Positions 8,219-19,022 of a DNA stretch of 64,000 nucleotides are shown piece by piece. The stretch is from Glutamicibacter sp. B1 (lineage in GTDB: Bacteria; Actinomycetota; Actinomycetes; Actinomycetales; Micrococcaceae): positions 434,001-498,000 of the forward strand of contig NZ_CP125942.1 in the NCBI RefSeq assembly GCF_039602135.1, written 5' to 3'. Each line of letters begins with the position of its first letter. Within the stretch, counting starts at the first letter, position 1. The notes beneath the pieces were generated by a model. It saw only the letters and a list, made by a program, of their open reading frames with translations, had not been told where the DNA came from and did not search any database. The position numbers were made by a program, and so were the translations under genes.

Positions 8219-8929
8219 ATGGGCGAAATCAACGCCTCAAATAATCTGACTAAGACCAAAAAGGCCGTTTTCGCTTCGGCCGGTTCACCCTATTTCTCCA
8301 CGGTGCTCACCCTGATGGGCGCGATCGTGATTCTCTCGAATATTGGAGCTTCTAAGGGAGTGAGCTTCGGGCCGATCATTACCGACGGCGGATTTTTCCT
8401 CTTCCCTATGGCCTACATCCTCGGCGATGTCATTTCCGAAGTGTATGGGCTCAAGGCCGCCCGCCGTTCAATTATTCTGACCTTCGCGTTAGCCTTCTTC
8501 GCGGTGTTCTCCTTCTGGATCATGATCCACTTGCCATCGGCAGAGTTCTACGACGGACAAGAAGCCCTCGAACGTACCTTAGGTCCCATCTGGCAGATCG
8601 TTCTCGCTTCGGCCTGTGGCTTCCTCGTGGGTCAATTCGCCAATTCATGGGTACTGGTCAAACTCAAGGAGCGGACCGGTGAACGCGGACTTATTGGACG
8701 ATTGATCGGTTCCAGTGGTGTAGGTGAATTCTTGGATACGTTGATCTTCTGCGCGATCGCAGCACCGGTGATCGGTATCAGCGATGCTCCCAACTTCATC
8801 AACTACGTCGTTGTTGGCTTCGTCTACAAGACGGCCGTGGAAATCATTTTGGTGCCAGTGACTTCACTAGTCATTCGTTGGTTCAAGAAACGCGAGCCAG
8901 GCTACATCCAGGCTGCTAACGCCAGCTAA
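8219..8929 (+). CDS. yhhQ: Queuosine precursor transporter, YhhQ/VUT family
   Basis: The predicted protein is 236 aa with about six membrane segments. The VUT-family (DUF165) signature is clear: ILSNIGASKG, then the PMAYILGDVISEVYG block, and DTLIFCAIA and NYVVVGFVYKTAVEII further on. Family members import preQ0/preQ1 for salvage of queuosine, the modified base of GUN-anticodon tRNAs. Tgt, the enzyme that inserts the base, is 2.5 kb away, and no de novo queC/D/E/F genes are visible, consistent with salvage. ATG 8219 is preferred over TTG 8201 because AAGGA lies eight bases before it. Confidence 0.88.
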   Translation: MGEINASNNLTKTKKAVFASAGSPYFSTVLTLMGAIVILSNIGASKGVSFGPIITDGGFFLFPMAYILGDVISEVYGLKAARRSIILTFALAFFAVFSFWIMIHLPSAEFYDGQEALERTLGPIWQIVLASACGFLVGQFANSWVLVKLKERTGERGLIGRLIGSSGVGEFLDTLIFCAIAAPVIGISDAPNFINYVVVGFVYKTAVEIILVPVTSLVIRWFKKREPGYIQAANAS

Positions 8930-8936
8930 GAGGTCG

Positions 8937-8966
8937 GTGGGCATCATCCGTAAGGACGATGCCCAC
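8937..8966 (+). terminator. Hairpin below yhhQ
   Basis: A 13-bp stem with one mismatch: GTGGGCATCATCC (8937-8949) pairs with GGACGATGCCCAC (8954-8966) around a GTAA loop. It begins 8 bp after the yhhQ stop. There is no strong T-tract, so it may attenuate rather than end the transcript into the ABC genes. Confidence 0.6.
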
Positions 8967-8995
8967 AGTTGTACTCGGCGACTAACGTGGTGACT

Positions 8996-9691
8996 ATGCA
9001 GACAGGTCAGGACGCTAAATATCAGTTGGAAGCGAAAGAACTGGTTATTGGCTATCCGCAACGGACCATCTGTGGTCCACTCAACCTGCAACTGTCCCGA
9101 GGCCATGGTGTAGGCATTATTGGTGCCAACGGCAGCGGAAAATCCACACTCATTCGAACCGTCCTCGGCCACCTTGCCCCAGTCCAGGGGGAGATTGAAT
9201 TCCTCGGACTACCGGTGAATGAAGACTCGATGACTTTCCGCCAAGAAGTGGCAGTTCAAGTCACCGACGGTACATTCTTCGAGGAACTCACCGTTGCCGA
9301 GCACCTCGAAATTGTCGCCCGCGGGCACAGCTTGCCCTCGTGGGAACAAAAAGTTCAGGCCGAGCTCGACTTCTTCGAATTACAAGAGGTGGCCGGTCTG
9401 CTTCCGGGCGAACTATCTTCAGGCCAACGACGCAAGGTGCTCTTAGCGGCAACCCTGATTCGACCTGCACAACTGGTGCTGCTCGACGAACCTGAACAAC
9501 GCTTGGACCTGCGGATTCGGCAGAAACTCTACTGCCGATTAGCAACCCTGCGTCAGTCAGGAACCACACTGCTGGTGGTCACCCATGATCCCCAGTTGCT
9601 GCGCAATTCTTTGGAGCACGCCATGCTCCTCGACGAGGATCAAGGTGAGATGATCAGCGCCGAGTCCGGAGCGCAGTGGCTTGAACGCTAA
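8996..9691 (+). CDS. ABC transporter ATP-binding protein
   Basis: The predicted protein is 231 aa and a complete nucleotide-binding domain: Walker A GANGSGKST, a Q-loop region, signature LSSGQRRKV, Walker B LVLLDEPE and switch His in VVTHD. ATG 8996 is chosen because the longer TTG start at 8969 directly abuts the hairpin of the preceding gene. It overlaps the next gene by 11 bp, so translation is probably coupled. It resembles the ATPases that work with large non-canonical actinobacterial permeases. Substrate unknown. Confidence 0.88.
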   Translation: MQTGQDAKYQLEAKELVIGYPQRTICGPLNLQLSRGHGVGIIGANGSGKSTLIRTVLGHLAPVQGEIEFLGLPVNEDSMTFRQEVAVQVTDGTFFEELTVAEHLEIVARGHSLPSWEQKVQAELDFFELQEVAGLLPGELSSGQRRKVLLAATLIRPAQLVLLDEPEQRLDLRIRQKLYCRLATLRQSGTTLLVVTHDPQLLRNSLEHAMLLDEDQGEMISAESGAQWLER

Positions 9692-11282
9692 CGATGCAGC
9701 AGTACAAGTTCCCGAATTTGATCCACAACAGCTGATCCTGCGAGCTAAGCGACGCCGAAACTTCTCGGAACGTTTTGATAGCTTCTCCGACGCCTATGTG
9801 TGGGTGCTGGCAGCCCTCGTGGCCCTGGCGTACCTATTCAGCGCGATCTTCGGGTTGATCTTCGCGCTCCTTGGACAAGGCGTTCCCCATCCTCACATGC
9901 CATTGGCGGTTTGGAGTTTACAAGAACTCTCACCAGTCCTATTGGTGCTTGCCACCATTTATCTATTTCGGCTCTTACTTCATCTGGGCCCTCTGGCAGT
10001 CGACTCGTCCAAAGCCGAATGGTGGTTGCCGCTGCCATTGCATTCCAATGCGCTCAGAGGCCGGGCCTTGCGTCAGGCGTTACTACTGGGCATGCTCGCC
10101 AGTGCTTTCATCGGAATCATCTGGCTCATTGTGTTGTATGGCCTCGCCGGTGCATTTGACCCGCTTGTCGCTGGCTGGGCGATGGTTTGCTTTGTCTTGG
10201 CAGGAATAGTCTTAACAAATCTGGCAGTCGTTGTACAAAGCAACGGAAAACAAGATCAGGTTCAACGCTGGCTACGAAGAGCAGTCCTCGTTCTCATCGT
10301 TGTACTTGTGGTCTTTTGGGGCTTGCTCAAAGCACAGAATCAATGGGTCTTAGGTGCTGTAGAAAGCGCTGCCGACGCAATACTGCAGATTTCCACTTGG
10401 GTTGGCGGGACCATCATCCTGTTTTGCCTAGGCGTCCTCAGCTCCTGGTGGTCACATCGAACTTATAGCAACATCGGTGCACGAGCCCTACGCTCATCTG
10501 GCGAGAATCAGCAGCTCTTATGGGGATCACTGATGCAGGCGGATTACCGCGCAGCCACGGCTCCTTCAACGGCACTGATCGGACGTCGTCGTTCTCAGGG
10601 TCGAAGGCTGGTTTCTCACCTACCAGTTGCGTGGCGGGTGTTGGTGCTGCGGATTATTCGTGGTGCTCGTTGGCATTTGCCGGTTCGCTACTTGGTCTTG
10701 GTGATGGCCCTGACGATGACGGTAGAGCAGATTGCGAATCCGTTGAGCGCAGTAGTCTTCTATCTATTGCTTAGCGTACTGCTGACGCTCAACGTCTCGG
10801 CAGTGATTTCACCGTTGCTCACGCAGTCGCAACTGACCCAGCATTTGGGACAATCCGCTGCTAAGTTGCGGCAAACAGCAGCTCTTTTTGCTGTGCTTTA
10901 CAGCGCCCTAGCGTTGACATTATTAACCGCGGGACTCGGGGCGCTGGGTGTTATCGAGCTGAGCAATGCTTGGATGTGGGGTGCCGCAGTGCTCCTCGGA
11001 TCTCTCGGTAGCGCCGCCGGTTCCTTGGGATATGCACGACGCAAAGAACGGGACTGGGAAAGCTTACTGGGTGGGGCCACCAACGATGTGGCAATTGCCG
11101 CGGTGCTGTTCAACGAAGTTTCGACGCTGGTCCGAGCAGTAGCGACCCTTGCACCATTGCTGTCCCTCGTGCTTAGCCCGCAAAGGGTCATTGCGTGGCC
11201 GCTGTGGTTGGTTTCTCTGATCTTTGCGTTCCGTGCGCTACACATGCTTGTTGGGGAATTTTCTAAACAATCGCGGAGCTAA
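9681..11282 (+). CDS. Polytopic membrane protein, probable permease partner of the upstream ATPase
   Basis: The predicted protein is 533 aa with about 11-12 hydrophobic segments spread over residues 45-525. A soluble middle loop (about residues 250-310) is rich in Arg and Ser. TTG 9681 lies inside the 3' end of the ATPase gene, with GGAG about nine bases before it. No sequence motif tells the substrate. The pair resembles two-gene exporters of Actinobacteria in which one 500-600-aa protein supplies both membrane halves. Its place between yhhQ and tgt suggests, but does not show, a link with queuosine precursors. Confidence 0.75.
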   Translation: MNANDAAVQVPEFDPQQLILRAKRRRNFSERFDSFSDAYVWVLAALVALAYLFSAIFGLIFALLGQGVPHPHMPLAVWSLQELSPVLLVLATIYLFRLLLHLGPLAVDSSKAEWWLPLPLHSNALRGRALRQALLLGMLASAFIGIIWLIVLYGLAGAFDPLVAGWAMVCFVLAGIVLTNLAVVVQSNGKQDQVQRWLRRAVLVLIVVLVVFWGLLKAQNQWVLGAVESAADAILQISTWVGGTIILFCLGVLSSWWSHRTYSNIGARALRSSGENQQLLWGSLMQADYRAATAPSTALIGRRRSQGRRLVSHLPVAWRVLVLRIIRGARWHLPVRYLVLVMALTMTVEQIANPLSAVVFYLLLSVLLTLNVSAVISPLLTQSQLTQHLGQSAAKLRQTAALFAVLYSALALTLLTAGLGALGVIELSNAWMWGAAVLLGSLGSAAGSLGYARRKERDWESLLGGATNDVAIAAVLFNEVSTLVRAVATLAPLLSLVLSPQRVIAWPLWLVSLIFAFRALHMLVGEFSKQSRS

Positions 11283-11340
11283 AACTAACTCTGGATTCTC
11301 AGCTGAAGAACCCTGATTACTTTTCCTAAGCCACAAAATT

Positions 11341-11380
11341 GGGCATCATGCTTCGGCCTAAAAGTCGAAGCATGATGCCC
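11341..11380. terminator. Strong bidirectional terminator
   Basis: A perfect 15-bp stem, GGGCATCATGCTTCG (11341-11355) with CGAAGCATGATGCCC (11366-11380). It separates the convergent permease gene and tgt. On the minus strand it is followed by AATTTTG. Confidence 0.85.
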
Positions 11381-11399
11381 TATCTAGTAGTTTCGCGGA

Positions 11400-12767
<1,368 letters not shown>

Positions 12768-12829
12768 TCACAAGGCAATGAGCGAATAATGAGAGGTACG
12801 TGTTGTGTCCAACGCGACGGAAGGAAATT

Positions 12830-13922
12830 GTGGGCCTGGAGAAACTGAAGGAATCAACCAAAGCACTCATCACTCTTGGGCCCTGCCCGCAAGGACCATT
12901 GGATCGGGCTTCGCACCGGTATCGGTATTTTTGCACCCCTGATTATTCTGTTCGCCATCGACCGACTCGACCTGGTGGTCTTCGCGGTCTTCGGGGCCTT
13001 CACCGGGGTTTACGGCCGAGTGGACGGCTACTGGAACCGCTTGCGGATGCAGGTGCGATCAGGGCTCTTATTCTTCGTTGTAATCGCGGTGGCCCTCGCA
13101 GCCTCGTATTGGTGGGTTGACCACGATAATCCAGAAGTCATGCAATGGCAGATTGTTGGTGCCACTACGTTGGTTGCCGGTATCTGCTCGGTGCTCGTCG
13201 GCTTTATGCGATTGCGCCCCGGCGGCTCCCTATTCCACATCTTCGCCTTTGCCGCCATCGCTTCAATTCCGCATGCCGCACCGATGGGCGAAGCCCTGCT
13301 GGTCGCGGGGCTGACTATTGTGCTCGCCCTGATCATCGGTTCAGCAGGCGCCATCGGGCAGTGGGCCAACCTCTGGGAACGTACCGCCCTGCCACCGCTT
13401 TCGGATAACGTGCGCAAAGCGATCTGGTGGGAAGGGCTGTTTTATATTCTTTCCGCCGGGGTAGCCGGTATCCTCGCCAACACGTTGGGAAGCCAACTCT
13501 CAGCCGGACATAATTACTGGGCGATGGTGGCCGCGGTCGTGCCGTTGGTTGGCCACACCACCAAACTGCGAATTCGTCGTGGTGTGCACCGTGTGCTCGG
13601 AACCTTGGTAGGCATGGTTCTGATGGCGTTGCTGATCTGGCTCAACCCACAGGTGTGGGTTCTCTTGGCCGTCATCGCCGTGTGTCAGTTCTTGGCTGAG
13701 ATGTTGGTGATGCGAAATTACTTCTTGGCGCAGATCTTCATTACACCGATGGCACTGGTGGGAGTTTCCCTTGTCACCGGGCTCAGCGGCACAGTGATGT
13801 ATGACCGTGTGGTTGAAACACTGATCGGTTGTGCTGTGGGTATGCTCGGCGTGCTCTTGGGAAGCTGGTTCGGTTCGTTTCTTAAACGCCGACAGGATCC
13901 TGTTCCCAAGAGCGAAAGCTGA
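12830..13922 (+). CDS. FUSC-family (aromatic acid exporter-like) membrane protein with apparent N-terminal frameshift
   Basis: The main frame (12876-13922, 348 aa from a TTG) has two blocks of membrane helices separated by a soluble stretch, the repeat layout of FUSC/YccS-like exporters. The TTG has no SD. In another frame, GTG 12830 stands behind GGAAGGAAA and encodes VGLEKLKESTKALITLGP. Removing one base from the GGGCCC run at 12878-12883 joins this directly to ARKDHWIGLRTGIG and gives a continuous 363-aa protein. I therefore read it as one gene with a +1 base, either a real mutation or a sequencing error. Nothing else in the gene is broken. Substrate unknown. Confidence 0.75.
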
Positions 13923-13924
13923 GC

Positions 13925-14464
13925 CTAGATATTCACTCCGACATGAGCCAAAGCTTGCCTGAGAATGTTTTCTCGTCCGCCGGCAAACTCGCCCTGAATA
14001 TCCGAGCTTAATGCTTCGGCGGGGGAGAGCCAGGTCAACTCCAGTGCATCTTGGCGAGGAGTGGACTCACCACGGACCGGAACGATGTAGCACATCGACA
14101 CGGCGTGCTGACGGTCATCGGTCAATCCGGTTTCGCTGGGTGCTGGGAAGTATTCAGCGACGGTGAACGGAACCGGGGAAGCTGGAAGCTGGGGCAAAAC
14201 CATGGTGCCCAAGTCCTTTTCGATGTGGCGAATCAACGCCGCACGAATGGTTTCGCGGTACATGACTCGACCGGAAACGAAGGTGCGCAGCATGCGACCA
14301 TCATTGTCACCGGTGAGCAGTAGTCCAACTTCATTCACATAGCCCAGTGGGTCGAGGCGAACCGGGATCGCTTCGACATAGAGCATCGGCAGGCGCTGAC
14401 GAGCCTCGTAGAGATCTTCTTCTGAAAGCCAACCGGGGTAAGGATCTGGCGTGCGCACGTTCAT
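13925..14464 (-). CDS. Nudix-fold protein with degenerate Nudix box (DUF4916-like)
   Basis: The predicted protein is 179 aa from ATG 14464; a GTG at 14482 is an alternative. The alpha/beta pattern and the segment G-x5-E-x7-R at 14207-14272 match a Nudix box. The catalytic REUxEExGU is replaced by RHIEKDLG, so two of the metal-binding glutamates are gone. This agrees with a family of actinobacterial Nudix-like proteins with unproven activity. Its stop nearly touches the end of the FUSC gene (convergent, 2 bp between them). Function unknown; ligand binding without hydrolysis is possible. Confidence 0.75.
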   Translation of the reverse strand: MNVRTPDPYPGWLSEEDLYEARQRLPMLYVEAIPVRLDPLGYVNEVGLLLTGDNDGRMLRTFVSGRVMYRETIRAALIRHIEKDLGTMVLPQLPASPVPFTVAEYFPAPSETGLTDDRQHAVSMCYIVPVRGESTPRQDALELTWLSPAEALSSDIQGEFAGGRENILRQALAHVGVNI

Positions 14465-14673
14465 GGTTCTATCTTGGTACACAAAACCTGTTCAAGCCAT
14501 GAAGCTGTGTCTGTGTTGCGGAACTCACCATCTGGTTATTCTCCGGCTCTAGTGCCGTTGAACTTCTCTCGATATTATTGATTGAGATCTCCCAATCTCT
14601 CTGCTGTGCGCTGACCGCGGGCATCGGAAACACTTTCCCCTTTTTCAATTACTCGTGGAAGCAGAATCCTGCC

Positions 14674-16122
14674 GTGACGAACGCTCCAGAACGACTGAGC
14701 AAAAAGAACTTCACCACGATTGCGGTGCTGATTGTCTCCAGCTTCGTAGTCATCTTGAACGAGACCATTATGAACGTGGCACTGCCCGTTCTGATGCATG
14801 AATTTAACGTCACCCCAGATGCCATTCAATGGCTGTCTACGATTTTCATGCTGACCATGGCAGTGGTCATTCCGATGACCGGTTTCCTGCTGCAACGACT
14901 AAGCGTGCGACACGTCTTCGTGCTGGCCATCGGCCTGTTCACGCTGGGCACCATCCTGGCTGCAGCGGCCCCAGGGCTGACTGTGCTGCTTATTGCACGT
15001 GTGATTCAGGCCTGCGGTACCGCCATCATGATGCCACTGCTGATGACCACCATCTTGCACCTAGTTCCTGCCGAACGTCGTGGTGTGCTGATGGGTAACG
15101 TGTCCATCGTGATCTCGGTGGCGCCAGCCATTGGCCCAACGCTGTCAGGTCTGATCCTGCAGTACCTTTCCTGGCGCTTCATGTTCATCGTGATCATCCC
15201 GATCGCGATCGCAGCGCTGATTATTGGTACCCCGCGCTTGTCCACTGAAGTTGACGGTGCTTCCACTCCGCTGTCGCTCACCTCGGTCATTCTGGCCATC
15301 CCAGGCTTTGGTGGGTTGGTCTTCGGCCTGAGCCGCCTTTCCGTTGGGGTTACCCCGATCAACATCGGCATCCTCGTAGTTGCCCTGTTGTGCTTGGCAG
15401 CCTTCGTCTTCCTGCAGTTGCAATTGCAGAAGGAAGACAAAGCCCTCTTGGACCTGCGCCCACTGAACTTCAAAGACTTCACGCTCTCGCTGATTCTGAT
15501 GATGTTCGCGATGATTTCCCTCTTCGGTGTCATCATCTTGCTGCCAATGTTCTTCACCAACGTGTTGGGCATTGAAACCCTGACCACCGGTTTGATCATG
15601 CTGCCCGGCGGTTTGTTGATGGGTGTTTTGGCTCCGATGGTGGGTAAGTTGTATGACCGCTTGGGTGCCCGTCCGCTGATTGTTCCGGGCGCCTTGATCC
15701 TGCTGGCCTCGTTGCTTGGTTATGCACTGATCCTGAACGAGAACACCCCGATTTGGTTGCTGGTTGTACTGCACCTGGTGATGAGCTTGGGATTGGCGTT
15801 TATCTTCACCCCGGCGTTCACCACCGCATTGAACCCATTGCCACATCACCTGCACTCGCACGGTTCGGCGCTACTTTCTACCTTGCAGCAGTTGGCCGGA
15901 GCCATGGGCACCGCACTGCTGGTGGGTGTCGTTGCAGCGACCACGACGGCGAAGTTGGCTTCCGGGAATGACCAGTTGACCGCCACCGTTCAAGGATTCC
16001 AGCCGGGCTTCCTGATCGGCGCTGGCTGCTCGGTCGGCATTGTCATCATTGGGTTCTTGCTAGGTGGCAAGAAGGAACCAGTCAGTCTTGACGCTGAACC
16101 TGCTTCGGCTGGAAATCACTGA
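14674..16122 (+). CDS. DHA2-family MFS multidrug efflux transporter
   Basis: The predicted protein is 482 aa with 14 membrane segments. Motif C-like GNVSIVISVAPAIGPTLSGLI and the N-terminal LNETIMNVALPVL segment (typical of EmrB/QacA/LmrB) are visible. It exports hydrophobic or cationic compounds using the proton gradient; the substrate cannot be read from sequence. GTG 14674 (VTNAPERLSKKN) is chosen because the longer reading frame adds a hydrophobic stretch atypical of the family and starts at TTG 14578 without SD. A strong terminator follows. No dedicated regulator is adjacent. Confidence 0.88.
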   Translation: MTNAPERLSKKNFTTIAVLIVSSFVVILNETIMNVALPVLMHEFNVTPDAIQWLSTIFMLTMAVVIPMTGFLLQRLSVRHVFVLAIGLFTLGTILAAAAPGLTVLLIARVIQACGTAIMMPLLMTTILHLVPAERRGVLMGNVSIVISVAPAIGPTLSGLILQYLSWRFMFIVIIPIAIAALIIGTPRLSTEVDGASTPLSLTSVILAIPGFGGLVFGLSRLSVGVTPINIGILVVALLCLAAFVFLQLQLQKEDKALLDLRPLNFKDFTLSLILMMFAMISLFGVIILLPMFFTNVLGIETLTTGLIMLPGGLLMGVLAPMVGKLYDRLGARPLIVPGALILLASLLGYALILNENTPIWLLVVLHLVMSLGLAFIFTPAFTTALNPLPHHLHSHGSALLSTLQQLAGAMGTALLVGVVAATTTAKLASGNDQLTATVQGFQPGFLIGAGCSVGIVIIGFLLGGKKEPVSLDAEPASAGNH

Positions 16123-16142
16123 TAGATCCTAAACTCAAAAAT

Positions 16143-16176
16143 GCTGGATGCTCCTGCGGGAGTATCCAGCTTTTTT
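16143..16176 (+). terminator. Rho-independent terminator
   Basis: Stem GCTGGATGCTCC (16143-16154) with GGGAGTATCCAGC (16158-16170), 3-base loop, followed by six T residues (16171-16176). Ends the MFS transcript. Confidence 0.9.
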
Positions 16177-16262
16177 GTCTTCGGAATGTTGTTGGGTTCT
16201 TTTGCAGTGTTGGGCTCGGCAGTAGGCTGGCTGATAAGTGTACTGACTACAAAGGGGTAAGC

Positions 16263-17039
16263 ATGCAGTTGCAGGATTCGGTTGCGCTGGTCACCGGGGG
16301 ACTTTCGGGCTTGGGTCGGGCTACCGCCCAGAAACTCTCTACCTCCGCGAAACATGTTCTTGTGGTGGATCTTCCACGCGAAGACGGTGATGAAATCGCA
16401 GCGCAGATCGGCTCGAACGTCCGTTACGCTCCGGCTGATGTGACCGATCCACAGCAGGTAGCCACTGCCATTGAGCGTTGCAAAGAACTCGGTGTTCTGC
16501 GTGTGGTGGTTAATTGTGCTGGCGTGGCTACCCCGGGCAAGGTGCTGGGTCGTGATGGAGTTTTGCCCCTGGAGCGTTTCTCCAAGGTGCTGGAGATCAA
16601 CGTGAACGGTACTTTCAACGTGCTGCGTCTAGCTGCCGAATCCATGGTGCATAGCGAAGCGCTCACCGATGCTAACGGCACCACCGAACGTGGCGTCATC
16701 GTAAATACCGCCTCGGTCGCGGCGTTCGACGGGCAGATCGGACAGCCTGCTTATGCTGCCTCGAAGGGGGCCGTGGCAGCAATGACGCTACCGCTGGCCC
16801 GCGAACTAGCGAGCCACCAGATCAGGGTGATGACCATTGCGCCGGGCATTTTCCACACACCAATGATGGATTCCTTGCCACAAGCTGCCCAAGATTCCTT
16901 GGGCGCGCAGGTGCCACACCCTTCACGGTTGGGGCGTCCGGAAGAATACGCGGCACTGGTGGAACATATCGTGGCTAATCCGATGCTCAACGGTGAGACT
17001 ATTCGTTTGGATGGGGCCATCCGCATGGCACCACGCTAG
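16263..17039 (+). CDS. SDR oxidoreductase, 3-hydroxyacyl-CoA dehydrogenase type-2-like
   Basis: The predicted protein is 258 aa. It has a Rossmann start TGGLSGLG, NADH-type Asp in VVDLP, an N-x-A-G variant NCAGVA, and catalytic Ser (VNTASVAAFDG) with Tyr-x3-Lys in AYAASKGAV. The C-terminal blocks TIAPGIFHTPMM, PHPSRLGRPEEYA and NGETIRLDGAIRMAPR are those of HSD17B10-like short-chain 3-hydroxyacyl-CoA dehydrogenases. The likely reaction is NAD-dependent oxidation of 3-hydroxyacyl-CoA (branched-chain or fatty acid breakdown). Monocistronic; ATG follows AGGGGTAAGC-like purine-rich sequence. Confidence 0.85.
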   Translation: MQLQDSVALVTGGLSGLGRATAQKLSTSAKHVLVVDLPREDGDEIAAQIGSNVRYAPADVTDPQQVATAIERCKELGVLRVVVNCAGVATPGKVLGRDGVLPLERFSKVLEINVNGTFNVLRLAAESMVHSEALTDANGTTERGVIVNTASVAAFDGQIGQPAYAASKGAVAAMTLPLARELASHQIRVMTIAPGIFHTPMMDSLPQAAQDSLGAQVPHPSRLGRPEEYAALVEHIVANPMLNGETIRLDGAIRMAPR

Positions 17040-17120
17040 AGATCGTTGGGCATGAACAGTAAATTGATCGATGTGGTCGATTCACTGCTTAGGCGCTTTA
17101 ACGTACTGAAGAAGTATCGC

Positions 17121-18140
17121 CTAGCCGACCGGGGCCTCAGCCAACTGTTGTTTTGAGCTGAAGCTTCGGTCGATTCCAGTCAGCGGATCCGTAAAGGAAA
17201 TCGTGTGAGCCAGCAGCTGAAGTGGGCGCTGGTAATCGTCTGGAGCTAAATCCCATAAACGTGGGTAAAACGCGTCATTGATGATTCCCAAACCCAGCGA
17301 GGCTAGATGAACGCGCAGCTGGTGGGTCTTGCCTGAATGCGGTTTTAGATCCATCAATGCAACTTTCAGCCCTGAATGGTGGCCAGAGCTGTGGCCCACC
17401 GCTTCAACGTCAATGAAGGTCTTGGCGTTTGGTTCGCCTTCTTCGACGATGGAACGCAATTGGCCTTTGACCTTAGACATGCGATTCTCAAAAGTCATTG
17501 GCATTTGGTCAAGAAGATCGGAGAGTTGATCCTCGTTCTTGACCAGCGAGTGTTCGCCGTTGGGCTGGAGTACCCGCCCGGTTTCTAGTCCCGGACCCTG
17601 TTGTAGTGCAACGACAGCTTTGTATCGTTTGCTGATTTCCCGGCGTTCAAAAAGCATTTGATAAGCGCCGCGAGTTTCAGGGTTGACCGCAAAAAGAATC
17701 ACGCCTGCGGTGGCACGGTCTAACCGGTGCATCGGTACAAGATCATCGATTCCTGTCTGGTTGCGTAGGCGCACCAGGGCAGATTCTTGGATGAAACGTC
17801 CACCGGGAGTGGTGGGCAGGAAATGTGGCTTATCAACTACTAGTAGGTGTTCATCTTGATGCAGAATGGTGGCTTCAAAAGGAATCGGAGTTTCCACTGG
17901 CAATGAGCGGTAGTACCAGATGAACTCGTGTTCCCCCATACGGGTTTGCCGGTCCAGTGGTACACCGCCGAGCCCGACAATTTCTTGTTGGTCGAAGCGT
18001 CGCAGGATACCTTCGGGATCCACATGGCCAAAGCGTTCCAGCAGATAATCGGCCACGGTGGCCCATCCGCCGTCTTGGGGAAGACGCAAACGGGTTGCAT
18101 TAACTCCGTTACGAACGGGGAGTGGGGATTCCATAGCCAT
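17121..18140 (-). CDS. RluA-family pseudouridine synthase
   Basis: The predicted protein is 339 aa. The active-site motif HRLDRATAG (catalytic Asp) and the later KTHQLRVHLASLG block place it with RluA/RsuA-type enzymes that convert uridine to pseudouridine in 23S rRNA or tRNA. The N-terminal ~90 residues are not an obvious S4 domain. The exact target base is unknown. ATG 18140 was chosen; a second ATG lies at 18134, and the frame is open to 18203 inside the upstream nei gene. It lies 32 bp after the nei stop and probably shares its transcript. Confidence 0.85.
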   Translation of the reverse strand: MAMESPLPVRNGVNATRLRLPQDGGWATVADYLLERFGHVDPEGILRRFDQQEIVGLGGVPLDRQTRMGEHEFIWYYRSLPVETPIPFEATILHQDEHLLVVDKPHFLPTTPGGRFIQESALVRLRNQTGIDDLVPMHRLDRATAGVILFAVNPETRGAYQMLFERREISKRYKAVVALQQGPGLETGRVLQPNGEHSLVKNEDQLSDLLDQMPMTFENRMSKVKGQLRSIVEEGEPNAKTFIDVEAVGHSSGHHSGLKVALMDLKPHSGKTHQLRVHLASLGLGIINDAFYPRLWDLAPDDYQRPLQLLAHTISFTDPLTGIDRSFSSKQQLAEAPVG

Positions 18141-18172
18141 AGAGGCTATTCTTTCATCTTTGCCTAGGGAAT

Positions 18173-18997
18173 TCAGCGCGCAGGTTGGCAGTGAGAGCAC
18201 CAAAAGCAGTCACGTTCGGCACCTTCGGCGGTGGACGGAATTTTTAGTACCCCGATGGGTGTACCGCAACGAAGGCAGGGCTTGCCCGCACGTCCATAAA
18301 CCCACAGTGGTTCTCGGGTGCGTTCTTGCCCGGTGGTGACACGACGTGCTCGGTCCTTATTAACATTCAGCAGGCGATGAGCTATCTGCACGACGGCAGG
18401 AAGATCGGCGATCTCTCCGATTTTCGTCAGTGGGTGTATACGTCTAAGGAACAGGATCTCGCAACGATACACATTGCCGATTCCTGCCATGATCCGTTGA
18501 TCCAAGAGGGCTTGTCCGATGCCTTGGCGAGGAGTGCGGCGCAGGTTTTCTAGGGCCAGTTCAGGATCCCAATGTGCACTGAGCAGATCAGGTCCCAAGT
18601 GTCCTACAAGCTCGGTCTCCTGTTCCGTAGGAACCAGACGTACCTGGGCAATGTCGAAACCCACGGCGGTCACGGTGGAAGTTTTGAGCACGACTCTTGC
18701 GGTGTGTGCCGGCCGATTCCAGCGCTCGCCGGGCGCATATAGGTCCCAGCGGCCTTCCATCAGCAGATGTGAGTGCAAGGTGAGTGGTTTGGTAGAAAAT
18801 TCTCCAGTCGCATCGACTGGCGGTTGTAGCCGCATCAATAGATGCTTCCCGACGGGAACAACTTCGTGCACAACATAATTCGTGAGGTCTGTTGTCGCTA
18901 GGGACGGAACTCTGAAGTCCGAAGACAACAGGATTTCTCCGGCCAAGGCTCGGTGAAGCCCGGCGGTGGCACGATAGACGGAATCACCTTCGGGCAT
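18173..18997 (-). CDS. nei2: Endonuclease VIII-like DNA glycosylase Nei2
   Basis: The predicted protein is 274 aa and begins MPEGDSVYR, with catalytic Pro2 and Glu3 as in the Fpg/Nei family. It carries the helix-two-turn-helix QALLDQRIMAGIGNVYRCEILF and a C-terminal zinc finger CLRCG...CFWCSHC. It removes oxidised pyrimidines by base excision and cuts the abasic site. It starts 25 bp after lhr. Pairing of Nei2 with Lhr is common in Actinobacteria and points to a joint DNA repair role. Confidence 0.92.
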   Translation of the reverse strand: MPEGDSVYRATAGLHRALAGEILLSSDFRVPSLATTDLTNYVVHEVVPVGKHLLMRLQPPVDATGEFSTKPLTLHSHLLMEGRWDLYAPGERWNRPAHTARVVLKTSTVTAVGFDIAQVRLVPTEQETELVGHLGPDLLSAHWDPELALENLRRTPRQGIGQALLDQRIMAGIGNVYRCEILFLRRIHPLTKIGEIADLPAVVQIAHRLLNVNKDRARRVTTGQERTREPLWVYGRAGKPCLRCGTPIGVLKIPSTAEGAERDCFWCSHCQPAR

Positions 18998-19022
18998 GAG
19001 AATACTTCTTTCTGTTGGTTAC

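Noticed and set aside
14578..15861. Long opposite-strand frames inside the MFS gene
   Set aside because: They are shadows caused by codon bias; their products are extremely rich in Gln, Arg and His with no domain.
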